A DNA stretch of 64,000 nucleotides. Origin: Bugula neritina (lineage: Eukaryota; Bryozoa; Gymnolaemata; Cheilostomatida; Bugulidae). Both the position numbers and the translations under genes were made by a program. The number at the start of each line of letters is the position of its first letter. Position 1 is the stretch's first letter. The stretch lies in contig OZ037767.1 of assembly GCA_964035545.1 (NCBI GenBank), positions 62,001 through 126,000 of the forward strand. The letters run 5' to 3'. Below, piece by piece: positions 35,301-46,000 of this stretch. The notes under the pieces were generated by a model. That model ran no database searches. It saw only the letters and a list, made by a program, of their open reading frames with translations, and had not been told where the DNA came from.

Positions 35301-38300
35301 ATGTTGTTGATATACTACGGTACATTGACTGTAATATGTTGTTATGATATACTACGGTAAATTGACTGTAATATGTGTTGTATCCTGGCTAAGTGTCCAC
35401 ATCTGTTTTACCAATTATGTGTGAAAGGTTAATGTACTTATTTTATTAGTCATGGTTTTGAGTACAATATTATTATGTGCTTGATTGTAAAGCAGTCAGT
35501 TGTTATAGCGAGTGCAAGCAGTGCAGAATAAACTTTTACTCTCCCTTTACACGAAATTCACATTGTTACAATGGCGACGAGAATATAAACTATATTACCT
35601 ATAACTGGAATATTACTACTCTGGGCAATTTCTAACCATGGCTGTCTCTCTGGACACTAGTACAAGCAACGTGAGGACTTTTTCTGTGTCTACAGATCCC
35701 CTGACTGTTGGATCGAGGTGGAAGAAGTGGAAGAGGGCGTTTGAGTACTTTGTTGTAGGGAGAGGGGTTACAAATGCTGCTCAGAAAAAGGCACTGCTAT
35801 TAAACATGGCTGGTGAAGAAGTGCAAGACATATTTGAAGTACTGCCAGCTGGAGAGGGTGCTAATGAATATGCCAGGGCTATGGCAACACTAGATACTCA
35901 CTTTACACCCAAGACGAACATTCCCTATGAAAGGTCAGTTTTCCGTAGAACAGAGCTGACAAGTGGGGAGACAATCACAAACTACATCACAAGACTACAA
36001 CAGCTTGCTATTACCTGCGAATATGACGATGTGGACAATGTAATTAGAGATCAGGTAATTGAAAAATGTAAGTCTAGTCATCTACGTAGGAAATTACTAG
36101 AGAGAGGCTCAGAATTGACACTGGCTCATGTAATTTCTATTTCTCAAACGGAGGAAGCTGTCAGTATGCAAAGTGCGGACATTCATAGCTCTGGAGCTGC
36201 TGTAAATAATGTGAGGAATGGCAGAAGTAAACCACACAAGAAAGACACACATTATACGTCAAAGGAAAAGAGCTGTTTCAGGTGCAGATCTATAAGGCAT
36301 GTAGCCTCTTCAGAGGAATGCCCAGCTCGCACAAAGATGTGTAGATCATGTGGCAAGAAAGGACATTTTGCCGGGGCCAAGTTTTGCAGAGGAGCTAAGG
36401 GACAGATAAACTCTATGGATAATAGTGCTAAGAAGTATACTGCTGATACTGAGGATGATATTGAAGCCTTGTTTACTGTTAGTGACAATACTGGAGGTGA
36501 GATGTTCAACATCAATGCAGCAAGGTCAACTAAGCTCTCAGTTCAGGTGAACAATACCAATTTATCTGTACTAATTGACTCAGGAGCTTCTAGCAATTTA
36601 TTAGATAGAAATACTGCTAAATTAGTAGGTTGTGTAGTAAAACCAACAACCAAACAATTATTTGCTTATGGTAACAAATCTGCATGCTTAGACTTGATAG
36701 GTGAAACTGATGTAAATGTTTTTGTGCCTTCTACTGGTAAATGTGTGCATGCTAAGTTTTACATATTTAATGGTACTGCTACTACATTGTTATGTAAAAG
36801 TACATCTGAGCAGTTGGGTGTGCTGAGGGTTGGTCCTGTAGGTGAGGGGGTTCACTTTGCTTCATCGGATCTTGCTAGCGATGATGGGCAGTCGTGGTTG
36901 GATATGTTTCCTGAGTGCTTTGCGGGTGTTGGTCTGTTGAAGGATTTGCAGGTCTCTTTACACATAGATCCTAATGTCAAGCCAGTTGCTCAACCAGTAA
37001 GACGCATGCCATTTGGTCATAGGAATAAAGCTAAGGCTAAAATTGATGAATTGCTTGCTGCCGATATTATTGAGCGAGTTGAGGGTCCTACACCTTGGGT
37101 TAGTCCTATTGTCACTGTGCCTAAGGATGGTAATGATATACGTTTATGTGTAGACATGAGACAAGCTAATAAAGCAATAATTAGGGAAAGGCATCCAATT
37201 CCTACAGTCAAAGAGCTGATGTACAATCTCAATGGTGCTAAAGTTTTTAGCAAAGCAGATTTAAAACTTGGTTACCATCAGTTAGAACTTGATGAAGCCT
37301 CTAGGGCTATTACAACATTTGCCACACCATTTGGGGTATTCAGATATAAGAAGTTTAATTTTGGGGTAGCATCTGCTAGTGAAGTTTATCAGTATCACAT
37401 ACAGAGATCTATAGCAGATTTGGAGGGTTGCCAAAATTATGCTGATGACATTGTTATATATGGCAGTAACAAACAAGAGCACGATGCTAGGCTTAGAGCA
37501 TTTCTCAAGCGCATGAGTAAACTAGGGTTGACATTAAATGCTGAAAAGTGCAAATTTGGCTGTAGCAAGATCACTTATGTAGGCTATGATATTTCGGACA
37601 AAGGTATATCAGTAAGTGACAAGAAAGTCAAAGCAATTGTACAAGCTAGGGTCCCAAAGGATGTTACAGAGCTGCGTAGTTTCCTAGGTCTTGTGAACTT
37701 TGTGGGTAAATTCATTCCTAATTTATCTACACATGCTGAGCCTCTGCTGAGGTTAGTAAAGAAAGCAAGTAAGTTTCAGTGGTCTAGTGAGCAGCAAGCT
37801 GCCTTTGATAAAATCAAATCTATGATGGCTCAGAGCAAAACACTAGCTTATTTCAACCCAAATGCTGAGACAACTGTTACAGTTGATGCTAGTCCGTATG
37901 GTTTAGGTGCTGTTCTAAGTCAACGTGTTGGTGGTTGTGAGAGAGTTGTTGCATATGGGCATCGCAGTTTGTCAGCCGTGGAGCGCAGATACTCTCAGAC
38001 TGAGAGGGAAGCTTTAGCTATAGTATGGGGCTGTGAACACTTTGCCATATACTTGATTGGAACTAAGTTTAGGTTAGTGACTGATCATAAACCGTTGGAA
38101 TTTATTTTCAATCGTGTAAACTCAAAACCATCAGCTAGGATTGAACGCTGGGTGCTTAGGCTACAAGCATTTGACTATGAGGTGGTCTACAAGCCGGGGT
38201 CAATGAACATAGCTGACCCACTGTCTCGTTTGTCAGTTGATGAGCATACCCCTTATAATGTGAATAATGTTGCTGATGAGTATGTAATGATGATAGCTAA

Positions 38301-41300
38301 ACTGTCAGTGCCCAAGGCAATGAGTTTTAATGAAATTAAAAATGCTGCTGCTAAATGTTTGGAGATGGGCCAGGTTAGAAAGTCACTAATCAGTGGCCTA
38401 TGGTCAAACTGCCTTCCTGCATACAAAGCTGTCATGACTGAACTAGCTGAAGTTGAAGGAGTAGTCATGAGGGGCAATAGGATTGTAATGCCTGTGTCAT
38501 TAAGGTCAGTAGCAGTGGAGTTGGCTCATGAGGGTCACCAGGGTACAAGTAAGACAAAACAGTTGTTGCGTACAAAATTGTGGTGGCCAGGCATGGATCA
38601 GGACGTAGAGAGGTTTTGTAAAGGTTGCTATGAGTGCCAGCTTGTCAGTGCACCGAGCAGACCACCACCCATGTCCAGTACAAAAATGCCAGACAAGCCA
38701 TGGGAACACATTGCTTGTGATTTACTGGGTCCATTACCCAATGGAGAGAGTATTCTCGTAGTGGTTGACTATTACAGTCGTTATTTTGAAGTAGCATTTC
38801 TGAGGTCAACAGTTGCTACAAAGATAGTTGAAGCTATTGAAACTATGTTCTGTAGATGGGGAGTTCCATCAAGTATTAGAACAGACAATGGACCACAGTT
38901 TGTTAGTCAATCATTTCAGGAATTTCTAAATGAGTATGGTGTATTCTGGATGTCTACCACACCAATGTGGCCGGCTGCCAATGGTGAAGTGGAGAGACAA
39001 AATAGGAGCCTATTGAAAGCACTCAAGATAGCTCACATTTCAGGCAAAGACCATAAACCTGAGTTGAGAAAATTTCTGCTAAGTTATCGTTCAACACCAC
39101 ACTCTGTTACTGGTGTTTCTCCTGCAGAACTCATGTTGGGGAGAAAACTCCAAACGAAGCTTCCTTGCTTAGAGAAGTCAAACAGACTAGATGAAGAGGT
39201 ACGAGACCGCCAAGCAGTTGCACAGGAGAAGAGTAAGAGTTACTTAAGTAATCAGGCTCATATGCCCGATGTCAGTGTAGGAGATGAAGTCTTGATTCGT
39301 CAGAATAAAACTGACAAGCTCAGTGCAACATATGATCCGGAGTCTCAACAGGTTGTTAGCAAACAAGGGTCAGAGGTTGTAGTCCAGTCTAAAGAAGGTG
39401 TTGAGAAACGCAGAAATGTGTCGGATGTCAAACCACTGACTCCAACTTCGAGTCAGGCTATTGCTGTTACTGATAGGCCTTTGAGAAACAGGAAACCTCC
39501 TGATAGATATGGGGTCACAGTGACTCATTAAATTCTTTATTGCTTGGTAGATTAGTTTATTAGTTGTTAGTCTCATTAGTTTGTAGAGTTCATATTGCAA
39601 CTTACAGAGTGACTTGACTGGTTTACTTAGTGTTTGTGTTGGTTCGAGACTTGTGTAATCTGGACCAGTCTGATACTTGCTAGTAGTTGGTTGGCGTGTC
39701 TTGCTGGGGCTGTGTGTTGTGGCTGTGGGATTCGGTGGTGGCTCTGTGTGTCCTTCATTGCAGGTTTGCCCTCAGCTCATTTCACACTGCTCACTGTACT
39801 TAGTTTAATTGCTTTAGTTTGATATTATGCATTTTATGTAAACTATAGCTTTTCAAGGTTCACTGTAATTTGGCTTTACTTAGTTTATTTCAGTATTAAT
39901 TTTATGTTATTATGTTTTTGGTTTACCTGAAGTTTGTTAAATTGTTATAAATTTTTATTATGCTAGTATTAAAGCTTTTTCAAGAAAGAAAGGGTTGTTG
40001 TATCCTGGCTAAGTGTCCACATCTGTTTTACCAATTATGTGTGAAAGGTTAATGTACTTATTTTATTAGTCATGGTTTTGAGTACAATATTATTATGTGC
40101 TTGATTGTAAAGCAGTCAGTTGTTATAGCGAGTGCAAGCAGTGCAGAATAAACTTTTACTCTCCCTTTACACGAAATCCACATTGTTACAATATGCTGTT
40201 GATATACAATGGTACATTGACTGTAATATGCTGCTGATACTATGGTACATTGACTGTAATATGCTTCTGATACTATATGGCACACTAACTGTAACATATT
40301 TGTGATTCTATAGTACATTGACTGTAATATGTTTCTGATACTACGGTACATTGACTGTAGCATGCTTCTGATACTATGGTATATTGACTGTAATACTTTA
40401 GGTATTTTACATTGACATTTTGTTCAGTCCTTGTGATAAACATGGTAGACACAGCTGAGCTGATTCCCTTGTTCCAAGCTACCCTGGACATTCTCTTGTG
40501 AGTATCTCACTCTAACTGTATATACAGCTCTCACTCTATCTAGTATATATGTATATACAGCTCTCACTATACCTAGTATATCTGTATATACAGCTCTCAC
40601 TATATCTAGTATATCTGTATATACAGCTCTCACTCTACCTAGTATATCTGTATATACAGCCCTCACTATACCTAGTATATCTGTATATACAGCTCTCACT
40701 CTAACTGTATATACAGCTCTCACTATACCTAGTATATCTGTATATACAGCTCTCACTATACCTAGTATATATGTATATACAGCTCTCACTATATCTAGTA
40801 TATCTGTATATACAGCCCGCACTATATCTATAGTATATCTGTATATTATACAGCCCACAGTACATTCTGTATAAACTATTCTCTCTCCTATTCCAGAGTA
40901 AATGGCTATTCCCATGGTAGTGCTGGCACATATGGCTTGACTGCAGCTCTAATAAACAGTTCCTTGAGTTTGGGGGGTATGATAGGGCCCACTGTATCCG
41001 GTACACTTATTGACTTATTTGGCTTCCCGTGGACCACAACTATATGCTCGGCTCTTTCACTGGCTATGGCAAGTATTTTCACTATATTCTACTACCTATA
41101 GTGGTCTGTCCACCCTACAGCTAGTGGTCTGTTCACACTACAGCTAATGGTCTATCCACACTACACCTAGTGGTCTGTTCACACTACAGCTAATGGTCTG
41201 TCCACACTACAGCTAATGGTCTGTTCACACTGTACCTATAGTACTCGGTAGTGCTAATTGTTGTTCTGTTTGATTTTAGGTTCTGGTTCTATCAAGTTTC

Positions 41301-41477
41301 CTTGTGATCACAAAAACTACAAACACACCTCTTAGTTTAGTAGATGAGAGCGTGGGAGGCCCACCATCTACGACCTCAACTTCTTTCATAAATAGACTCA
41401 GTCTATACTTTAGAAAGTCAACTAAAGGTTATTTCAAGGTCGCTCCTGTTCAACCCAGCCAATCCCTTGTTAACTAG
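27545..41477 (+). CDS. SLC18B1-like MFS transporter, copy 1
   Basis: Eleven exons: 27545-27937, 28306-28379, 29686-29830, 30427-30495, 30877-30964, 32826-32980, 34408-34503, 34881-34984, 40402-40497, 40897-41068 and 41280-41477. Phases agree and give 529 residues. The product is a polytopic membrane protein resembling SLC18B1, the vesicular polyamine transporter branch of the MFS. Features: an N-terminal cytosolic tail with three [13 protein letters not shown]-type repeats; then TM1 ([20 protein letters not shown]), TM2 with [14 protein letters not shown] and [22 protein letters not shown], a central loop ([17 protein letters not shown]), and a C-terminal half with [20 protein letters not shown]. 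Intron 10 uses a GC donor (CTATG|GCAAGT). Intron 8 is 5.4 kb and contains the gypsy element in the same orientation. Substrate is not predictable. The start is the first ATG; a TTG just upstream is not a credible start. Confidence 0.88.
28384..29065. repeat. 22-bp array in MFS copy 1 intron 2
   Basis: About 31 copies of CAGTATATTATACTAACCCT plus TA, with CCAACTCTTA variants. It begins right after the donor GG|GTTAGTATAG. Confidence 0.93.
29328..29575. repeat. (CA)n with CACGCA and CATGCA interruptions
   Basis: A compound CA-rich microsatellite of about 250 bp in MFS copy 1 intron 2. It is absent from the matching intron of copy 2. Confidence 0.93.
29825..30410. repeat. 22-bp array spanning the intron 3 donor of MFS copy 1
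   Basis: The exon ends GTTACT and the intron starts GTGAGTATATAGTACC. About 26 units repeat this as GTTACTATGAGTATATAGTA. In the repeats the donor GT is changed to AT, so the copies are no longer donors. The matching array in copy 2 is at 45470-45745. Confidence 0.94.
30534..30903. repeat. 49-bp pseudo-exon array, MFS copy 1 intron 4/exon 5
   Basis: Eight 49-bp units. Each has CTGTTTCAG, then 27 nt of exon 5 (TTAGGAGGATATACTAGTGT plus ATTCTGG, coding LGGYTSVFW), then GTAATATATAATA. The eighth unit (exon from 30877) continues into the real exon because GTAATG there is coding. The 27-nt pseudo-exons are in frame with the protein. Confidence 0.95.
30965..32740. repeat. 13-bp array of 1.77 kb in MFS copy 1 intron 5
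   Basis: About 135 copies of TTGGTTAGTTGTA, with TTGACTAGTTGTA and TTGGCTAGTTGTA variants arranged in repeated blocks. The unit resembles the donor junction AAAGTTG|GTAAGTTAAT: each unit keeps TTGGT, with AAGT changed to TAGT. Confidence 0.95.
33010..33906. repeat. 26-bp array in MFS copy 1 intron 6
   Basis: About 34 copies of a 26-bp unit, TATATAGCTGACACCTAGTT plus TAATTA or TGGTTA. Variant order (GCTGA/GTTGA, AATT/GGTT) repeats every three or so units, indicating higher-order amplification. Confidence 0.93.
33957..34275. repeat. 10-bp TGTTATATTG array in MFS copy 1 intron 6
   Basis: About 32 copies of TGTTATATTG, with TGTTAAATTG and TGCTATTTTT variants. It lies directly after the 26-bp array. 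Confidence 0.92.
34515..34785. repeat. 11-bp CTATACTCTGT array in MFS copy 1 intron 7
   Basis: About 24 units starting within 15 bases of the donor AAG|GTGTGTCG. Confidence 0.9.
35376..35570 (+). repeat. 5' LTR of the gypsy element
   Basis: 195 bp, starting TGTTGTATCC and ending CACATTGTTACA. AATAAA occurs within the LTR at 35527-35532 and may serve as the poly(A) signal of the element. Confidence 0.95.
35638..39531 (+). CDS. Gag-Pol polyprotein of a Ty3/gypsy retrotransposon
   Basis: A single 1,297-residue frame with no stop or shift. Gag-like N terminus about 1-205. Two zinc knuckles about 213-250 (CFRC...H...C and [10 protein letters not shown]...C). Aspartic protease about 311-320 ([10 protein letters not shown]). 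Reverse transcriptase with the YADDIVIYG active site at about 600. RNase H from about 748 ([14 protein letters not shown]). Integrase zinc-binding HHCC at about 963-1000 ([15 protein letters not shown]). Integrase core with CDLLGP, TDNGPQF and GEVERQN carrying the DDE residues (about 1025-1120). No chromodomain or envelope is visible. The order protease-RT-RNaseH-integrase is that of Ty3/gypsy. Gag and Pol share one frame, so no frameshift is needed; how Gag excess is achieved is not evident. It lies in intron 8 of MFS copy 1, same strand. Confidence 0.95.
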   Translation: MAVSLDTSTSNVRTFSVSTDPLTVGSRWKKWKRAFEYFVVGRGVTNAAQKKALLLNMAGEEVQDIFEVLPAGEGANEYARAMATLDTHFTPKTNIPYERSVFRRTELTSGETITNYITRLQQLAITCEYDDVDNVIRDQVIEKCKSSHLRRKLLERGSELTLAHVISISQTEEAVSMQSADIHSSGAAVNNVRNGRSKPHKKDTHYTSKEKSCFRCRSIRHVASSEECPARTKMCRSCGKKGHFAGAKFCRGAKGQINSMDNSAKKYTADTEDDIEALFTVSDNTGGEMFNINAARSTKLSVQVNNTNLSVLIDSGASSNLLDRNTAKLVGCVVKPTTKQLFAYGNKSACLDLIGETDVNVFVPSTGKCVHAKFYIFNGTATTLLCKSTSEQLGVLRVGPVGEGVHFASSDLASDDGQSWLDMFPECFAGVGLLKDLQVSLHIDPNVKPVAQPVRRMPFGHRNKAKAKIDELLAADIIERVEGPTPWVSPIVTVPKDGNDIRLCVDMRQANKAIIRERHPIPTVKELMYNLNGAKVFSKADLKLGYHQLELDEASRAITTFATPFGVFRYKKFNFGVASASEVYQYHIQRSIADLEGCQNYADDIVIYGSNKQEHDARLRAFLKRMSKLGLTLNAEKCKFGCSKITYVGYDISDKGISVSDKKVKAIVQARVPKDVTELRSFLGLVNFVGKFIPNLSTHAEPLLRLVKKASKFQWSSEQQAAFDKIKSMMAQSKTLAYFNPNAETTVTVDASPYGLGAVLSQRVGGCERVVAYGHRSLSAVERRYSQTEREALAIVWGCEHFAIYLIGTKFRLVTDHKPLEFIFNRVNSKPSARIERWVLRLQAFDYEVVYKPGSMNIADPLSRLSVDEHTPYNVNNVADEYVMMIAKLSVPKAMSFNEIKNAAAKCLEMGQVRKSLISGLWSNCLPAYKAVMTELAEVEGVVMRGNRIVMPVSLRSVAVELAHEGHQGTSKTKQLLRTKLWWPGMDQDVERFCKGCYECQLVSAPSRPPPMSSTKMPDKPWEHIACDLLGPLPNGESILVVVDYYSRYFEVAFLRSTVATKIVEAIETMFCRWGVPSSIRTDNGPQFVSQSFQEFLNEYGVFWMSTTPMWPAANGEVERQNRSLLKALKIAHISGKDHKPELRKFLLSYRSTPHSVTGVSPAELMLGRKLQTKLPCLEKSNRLDEEVRDRQAVAQEKSKSYLSNQAHMPDVSVGDEVLIRQNKTDKLSATYDPESQQVVSKQGSEVVVQSKEGVEKRRNVSDVKPLTPTSSQAIAVTDRPLRNRKPPDRYGVTVTH
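39996..40190 (+). repeat. 3' LTR of the gypsy element
   Basis: 195 bp, differing from the 5' LTR by one base. It is followed directly by the ATATG target duplication. Confidence 0.95.
40500..40860. repeat. 33-bp array in MFS copy 1 intron 9
   Basis: About ten 33-bp units with GTATATACAGCTCTCACTAT. The first (GAGTATCTCACTCTAACTG) begins at the donor T|GTGAGTATC. Each unit ends TATATACAG, which resembles an acceptor. Confidence 0.9.
41090..41245. repeat. About 25-bp array in MFS copy 1 intron 10
   Basis: About six imperfect units of CAGCTAATGGTCTGTCCACA type between the GC donor and the last exon. Confidence 0.8.
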
Positions 41478-43097
41478 AGTATTTAATATATTTATTTATA
41501 TAACATGGTATATTATATAGTACATAACATAGTATGTTTAGTATATAATATAGAGTACAGTATGATGTAGTATATAGCATAGTATATATTATATAGTTTA
41601 GTACACAATTTGATATATTGTATATATTATATAGTTTAGTACACAATTTTATATATCGTATATATTATATAGTTTAGTACACAATTTGATATATCGTATA
41701 TAGTAATAACAATGCAGCATATGTCTGGTTTTTATCAAAAATGTACTCAATTATTTTTTTACTCTTTCTTACAATTAATTTTATCCCTAGTTGAAATAAA
41801 TGTAGTTGTCTGCACATGAATTTATAAGCTGATGTTTGCAAGATAGCTCTCCCTATCACTAATTGAATGTTATCATATATGTACATACAGACATAATATA
41901 TTAAACTGTAATACTACACTACATTATATACTATACTACATTATATACTATACTATACTATATACTATACTATACTATATACTATACTATACTATATACT
42001 ATACTACATTATATACTATACTACATTATATACTATACTACATTATATACTATACTACATTATATACTATACTATACTATACTATACTGTACTATACTAT
42101 ACTATACTATACTATACTATACTACACTATACTATACTACACTATACTATACTATACTATACTATACTATACTATACTATACTATACTATACTATACTAT
42201 ATACTATACTACATTATATACTATACTACATTATATACTATACTATACTATATACTATACTATACTATATACTATACTATACTATAGTATACTATACTAT
42301 GCTATACTATACTACACTCTACTATACTATACTATACTATACTATACTATATTATACTATATACTATACTATACTATACTATACTATACTATACTATACT
42401 ATACTATACTATACTATACTATACTGTACTATACTATACTATACTACACTATACTATACTATACTACACTCTACTATACTATACTATACTATACTATATT
42501 ATACTACATACTATACTATACTATTTCACACAGTTCAGTGTTGGTATAAGTTCAGTGTTGGTATAAGAGTCACTTCTAGGTGGAAGTACAACTGAAAGTG
42601 CTATAATTTCATTTGCAAATAGAAGAAAATAAGTAACTAACAGCTGTAAATGACTTGAACTATGACCTCAGTTCATACAACTCTGATTGGTTGATGGCTG
42701 CTGGAGGCTAGCAAACCAATTATTACATAATGTTATAGCCAGATTTCTCTAGAAGTAAATGAGTTTAGTTTGAAGGCCATGAAGGATTCAGTGAAGGAAC
42801 GGAGGTTAAACTGAATCATGGGTTTACATTGTTGTACTCTACCCATGCGTGAGGTAGTCTAGTCATGCGTAGCAAATCGTACGTCTAATTATGACACAAA
42901 TTAGTAAGGCAGGGCCGTCCAAGACACCCAACACGAGGCTAAGATACTGAGTTTGGAACTATGGTTTATGTTGATGGTAAGGCAGGTCCTTGCTTCTAAA
43001 TAACTAATAGTGTGTGTGTAGACTCGGTGAAAGTCAAACCTTCAGTTTCAGCTCTCGCAGCCAAGCATCTGCTTCTTAGAGCTCAGAGGTTAGAATA
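41478..43097. other. Intergenic region between the two MFS copies
   Basis: AT-rich 3' flank (to 41900), then a 5-bp TATAC array (about 41925-42525), then about 500 bp of unique sequence holding the presumed promoter and 5'UTR of MFS copy 2. No additional gene is seen. Confidence 0.65.
41925..42525. repeat. TATAC pentanucleotide array
   Basis: About 600 bp of ACTAT/TATAC repeats with ACTACATTATAT and ACACT variants in blocks. Confidence 0.92.
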
Positions 43098-46000
43098 ATG
43101 GAGTCTAACACCCCCTTATTGCAGTCACAAGAATACGGGACAGACTCTAACACCCCCCTACTACAGTCACAAGAATACGGGACAGATTCTAACACCCTCT
43201 TACTACAGTCACAAGAATACGGGACAGACTCTAACACCCCCTTATTGCAGTCACAAGAATACGGGACAGACTCTAACACCCCCCTACTTCAGTCACAAGA
43301 AGCTGTAGAAAGACAGTCTAATGAACCCACAGAGTCTCTATCTAAAAGAAAAGAGGTGTTTCTCTTTACAGTCATCTTAGGATCTCAGTTTATGTCCTCT
43401 ACTATTGACACTTTCTTATTTCCCTTTTTCTCCAAAGAAGCGACAAGAAAGGGGCTGAATCAGTCAGAAGTTGGTCTTGTGTTTTCATCTTTTGAAATTT
43501 CCAGATTTCTGTGTTCTTTGCTGGTTGGAAAGTTGGTGAGTGGTTTAAGGACAGTTCATAAAGAATCTATAGATAGTCTACAGATAGTCTATAAATAGTC
43601 TATAGATAATCTATAGATAGTCTATAAACAGTCTATAATTAGTCTATAATTATAGATGGTCTGTAAACAATATTATAATACACTGTATTTATATACTATA
43701 GTACTATACTGTATACACTATATACACCATACTACTATACTACACTGTATATATACTATACTATTATACTATACTGTATATATACTATACTATTATACTA
43801 TACTGTATACATACTATACTATATTATACTATACTATTATACTATACTATTATACTATACTGTATATATACTATACTATTATACTATACTGTATATATAC
43901 TATACTATTATACTATACTGTATATATACTATACTACTATACTATACTGTATATATACTATACTATTATACTATACTATATATATACTATACTATTATAC
44001 TATACTGTATATATACTATACTATTATACTATACTGTATATATACTATACTATTATACTATACTATATATACTATACTATTATACTATACTGTATATATA
44101 CTATACTATATTATACTATACTATTATACTATACTATTATACTATACTGTATATATACTATACTATTATACTATACTGTATATATACTATACTATTATAC
44201 TATACTGTATATATACTATACTACTATACTATACTGTATATATACTATACTATTATACTATACTATATATACTATACTATTATACTATACTGTATATATA
44301 CTATACTATTATACTATACTATATATATACTATACTATTATACTATACTATTATACTATACTGTATATATACTATACTATTATACTATACTGTATATATA
44401 CTATACTATTATACTATACTATATATATACTATACTATTATACTATACTATTATACTATACTGTATATATACTATACTATTATACTATACTGTATATATA
44501 CTATACTATTATACTATACTATATATATACTATACTATTATACTATACTATTATACTATACTATATAATATTATACTATTCACTCTAGATCGCAGCACTT
44601 CCCTTAAGAATCTGGTGCCTCATTGGTTCAGCTGTGACTGCCATATCCTGTGTATCATTTGGGTAGGTAAAGGTCACTTGGGTAGGTGAAGGTCATTTAG
44701 GTAGGTGAAGGTCATTTGGGTAAGTAAAGGTCATTTGGGTAGGTAAAGGTCACTTGGGTAGGTAAAGGTCATTTGGGTAGGTGAAGGTCACTTGGGTAGG
44801 TGAAGGTCATTTGGGTAGGTGTACATCATATTATATTTGTTGTATTCAACAGTTACAGTTAACATCTTCCAAGCAATCCTAATCAAGTTTTTTTTGAATA
44901 ATAAACAATAAAATATAATTAGTAATTTGACTGTGTGCTTATGGAAAGAAATACACTTAATAAATCTGGATATTTACCGTCCGTAGCCATCTTAGCAGTT
45001 CTGATAGGCCAATGTACTTTTCTCAAAGGTTATTTAGTAGTAATACACAAATCTTATGTCTGCATGACTCCATAGCAACCTGTAAACAATACTCCATAGC
45101 AACCTGTCTGCAGCCAACATTTCTGATGCCCAGTTGGTATTAGAAGTTGTGCTCCCTGTAATGTTACATCATTTAACCTAATTGTTAAGAGCAGCTCGGC
45201 ATAGAACTTACAGTTTGTCACATCAAGTAACGCTGCTAGATACATATCAAGTGTTATCTGTTTATAAAATCCATCAACATTTGATACATACTTTAATTCA
45301 TCAAGTTATCCATCTGTTATATTTCTTCAGTTTAGCTTCATACGGTCCTAACGCCATGTTCCTACCAATGTGTATGACACTAAGAATGACAGCTGGCGCA
45401 GGTTCTTCTGCACTCACTGTGGCAGGTACTACCATGTTGTTGAAAGTGTCATCATTCAAAGTTGGCACTGTTACTGTGAGTATATAGTACCGTTACTATG
45501 AGTATATAGTACTATTACTATGAGTATATAGTACTGTTACTATGAGTATGTAGTACTATTACTATGAGTATATAATACTATTACTATGAGTATATAGTAC
45601 TGTTACTATGAGTATATAGTACTATTACTATGAGTATATAGTACTATTATTGTGAGTATATAGTACTGTTACTATGAGTATATAGTACTGTTACTATGAG
45701 TTATAGTACTGTTACTATGTGTATATAGTACTGTTACTATGAGTATTCAATACTGTTTCCAGGGCTTAGCTGAAATGATAATTGGAGCATCTTATGCTTC
45801 TGGTCCAATGATAGGCTCCGCAATATACATGGTGAGTTGCATTCTGGGTAATATATAATACTGTTTCAGTTAGGAGGATATACTAATGTATTCTGGGTAA
45901 TATATAATACTGTTTCAGTTAGGAGGATATACTAATGTATTCTGGGTAATATATAATACTGTTTCAGTTAGGAGGATATACTAGTGTATTCTGGGTAATA

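Larger units (their letters stand above)
35376..40190 (+). mobile_element. Intact Ty3/gypsy LTR retrotransposon, 4,815 bp
   Basis: The LTRs at 35376-35570 and 39996-40190 (195 bp each, TGTTG...TTACA) differ at one visible position (ACGAAATTCA against ACGAAATCCA). The 5-bp target duplication ATATG is present on both sides (35371-35375 and 40191-40195). A TGGCGACGAGAA primer-site-like stretch follows the 5' LTR, and a purine tract AAGAAAGAAAGGG precedes the 3' LTR. One unbroken gag-pol frame lies between. No env-like frame is present. The near-identical LTRs imply a recent insertion. Confidence 0.95.
34995..40395. repeat. 35-bp array interrupted by the gypsy element
   Basis: The 35-bp unit (GATATACTACGGTACATTGA plus CTGTAATATGTTGTT) occupies 34995-35375 and resumes at 40191-40395 with more diverged units. 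The LTR element inserted inside a unit. Before insertion the array belonged to one ordinary intron between MFS exons 8 and 9. Confidence 0.9.

Noticed and set aside
35638-39531. Domesticated host gene derived from a retrotransposon
   Set aside because: Near-identical LTRs, a target duplication and complete gag-pol domains show a young mobile element instead.
43656-44588. 310-codon YTILLYY-rich frame
   Set aside because: A TATAC-type array in MFS copy 2 intron 1. It lacks any non-repetitive sequence.
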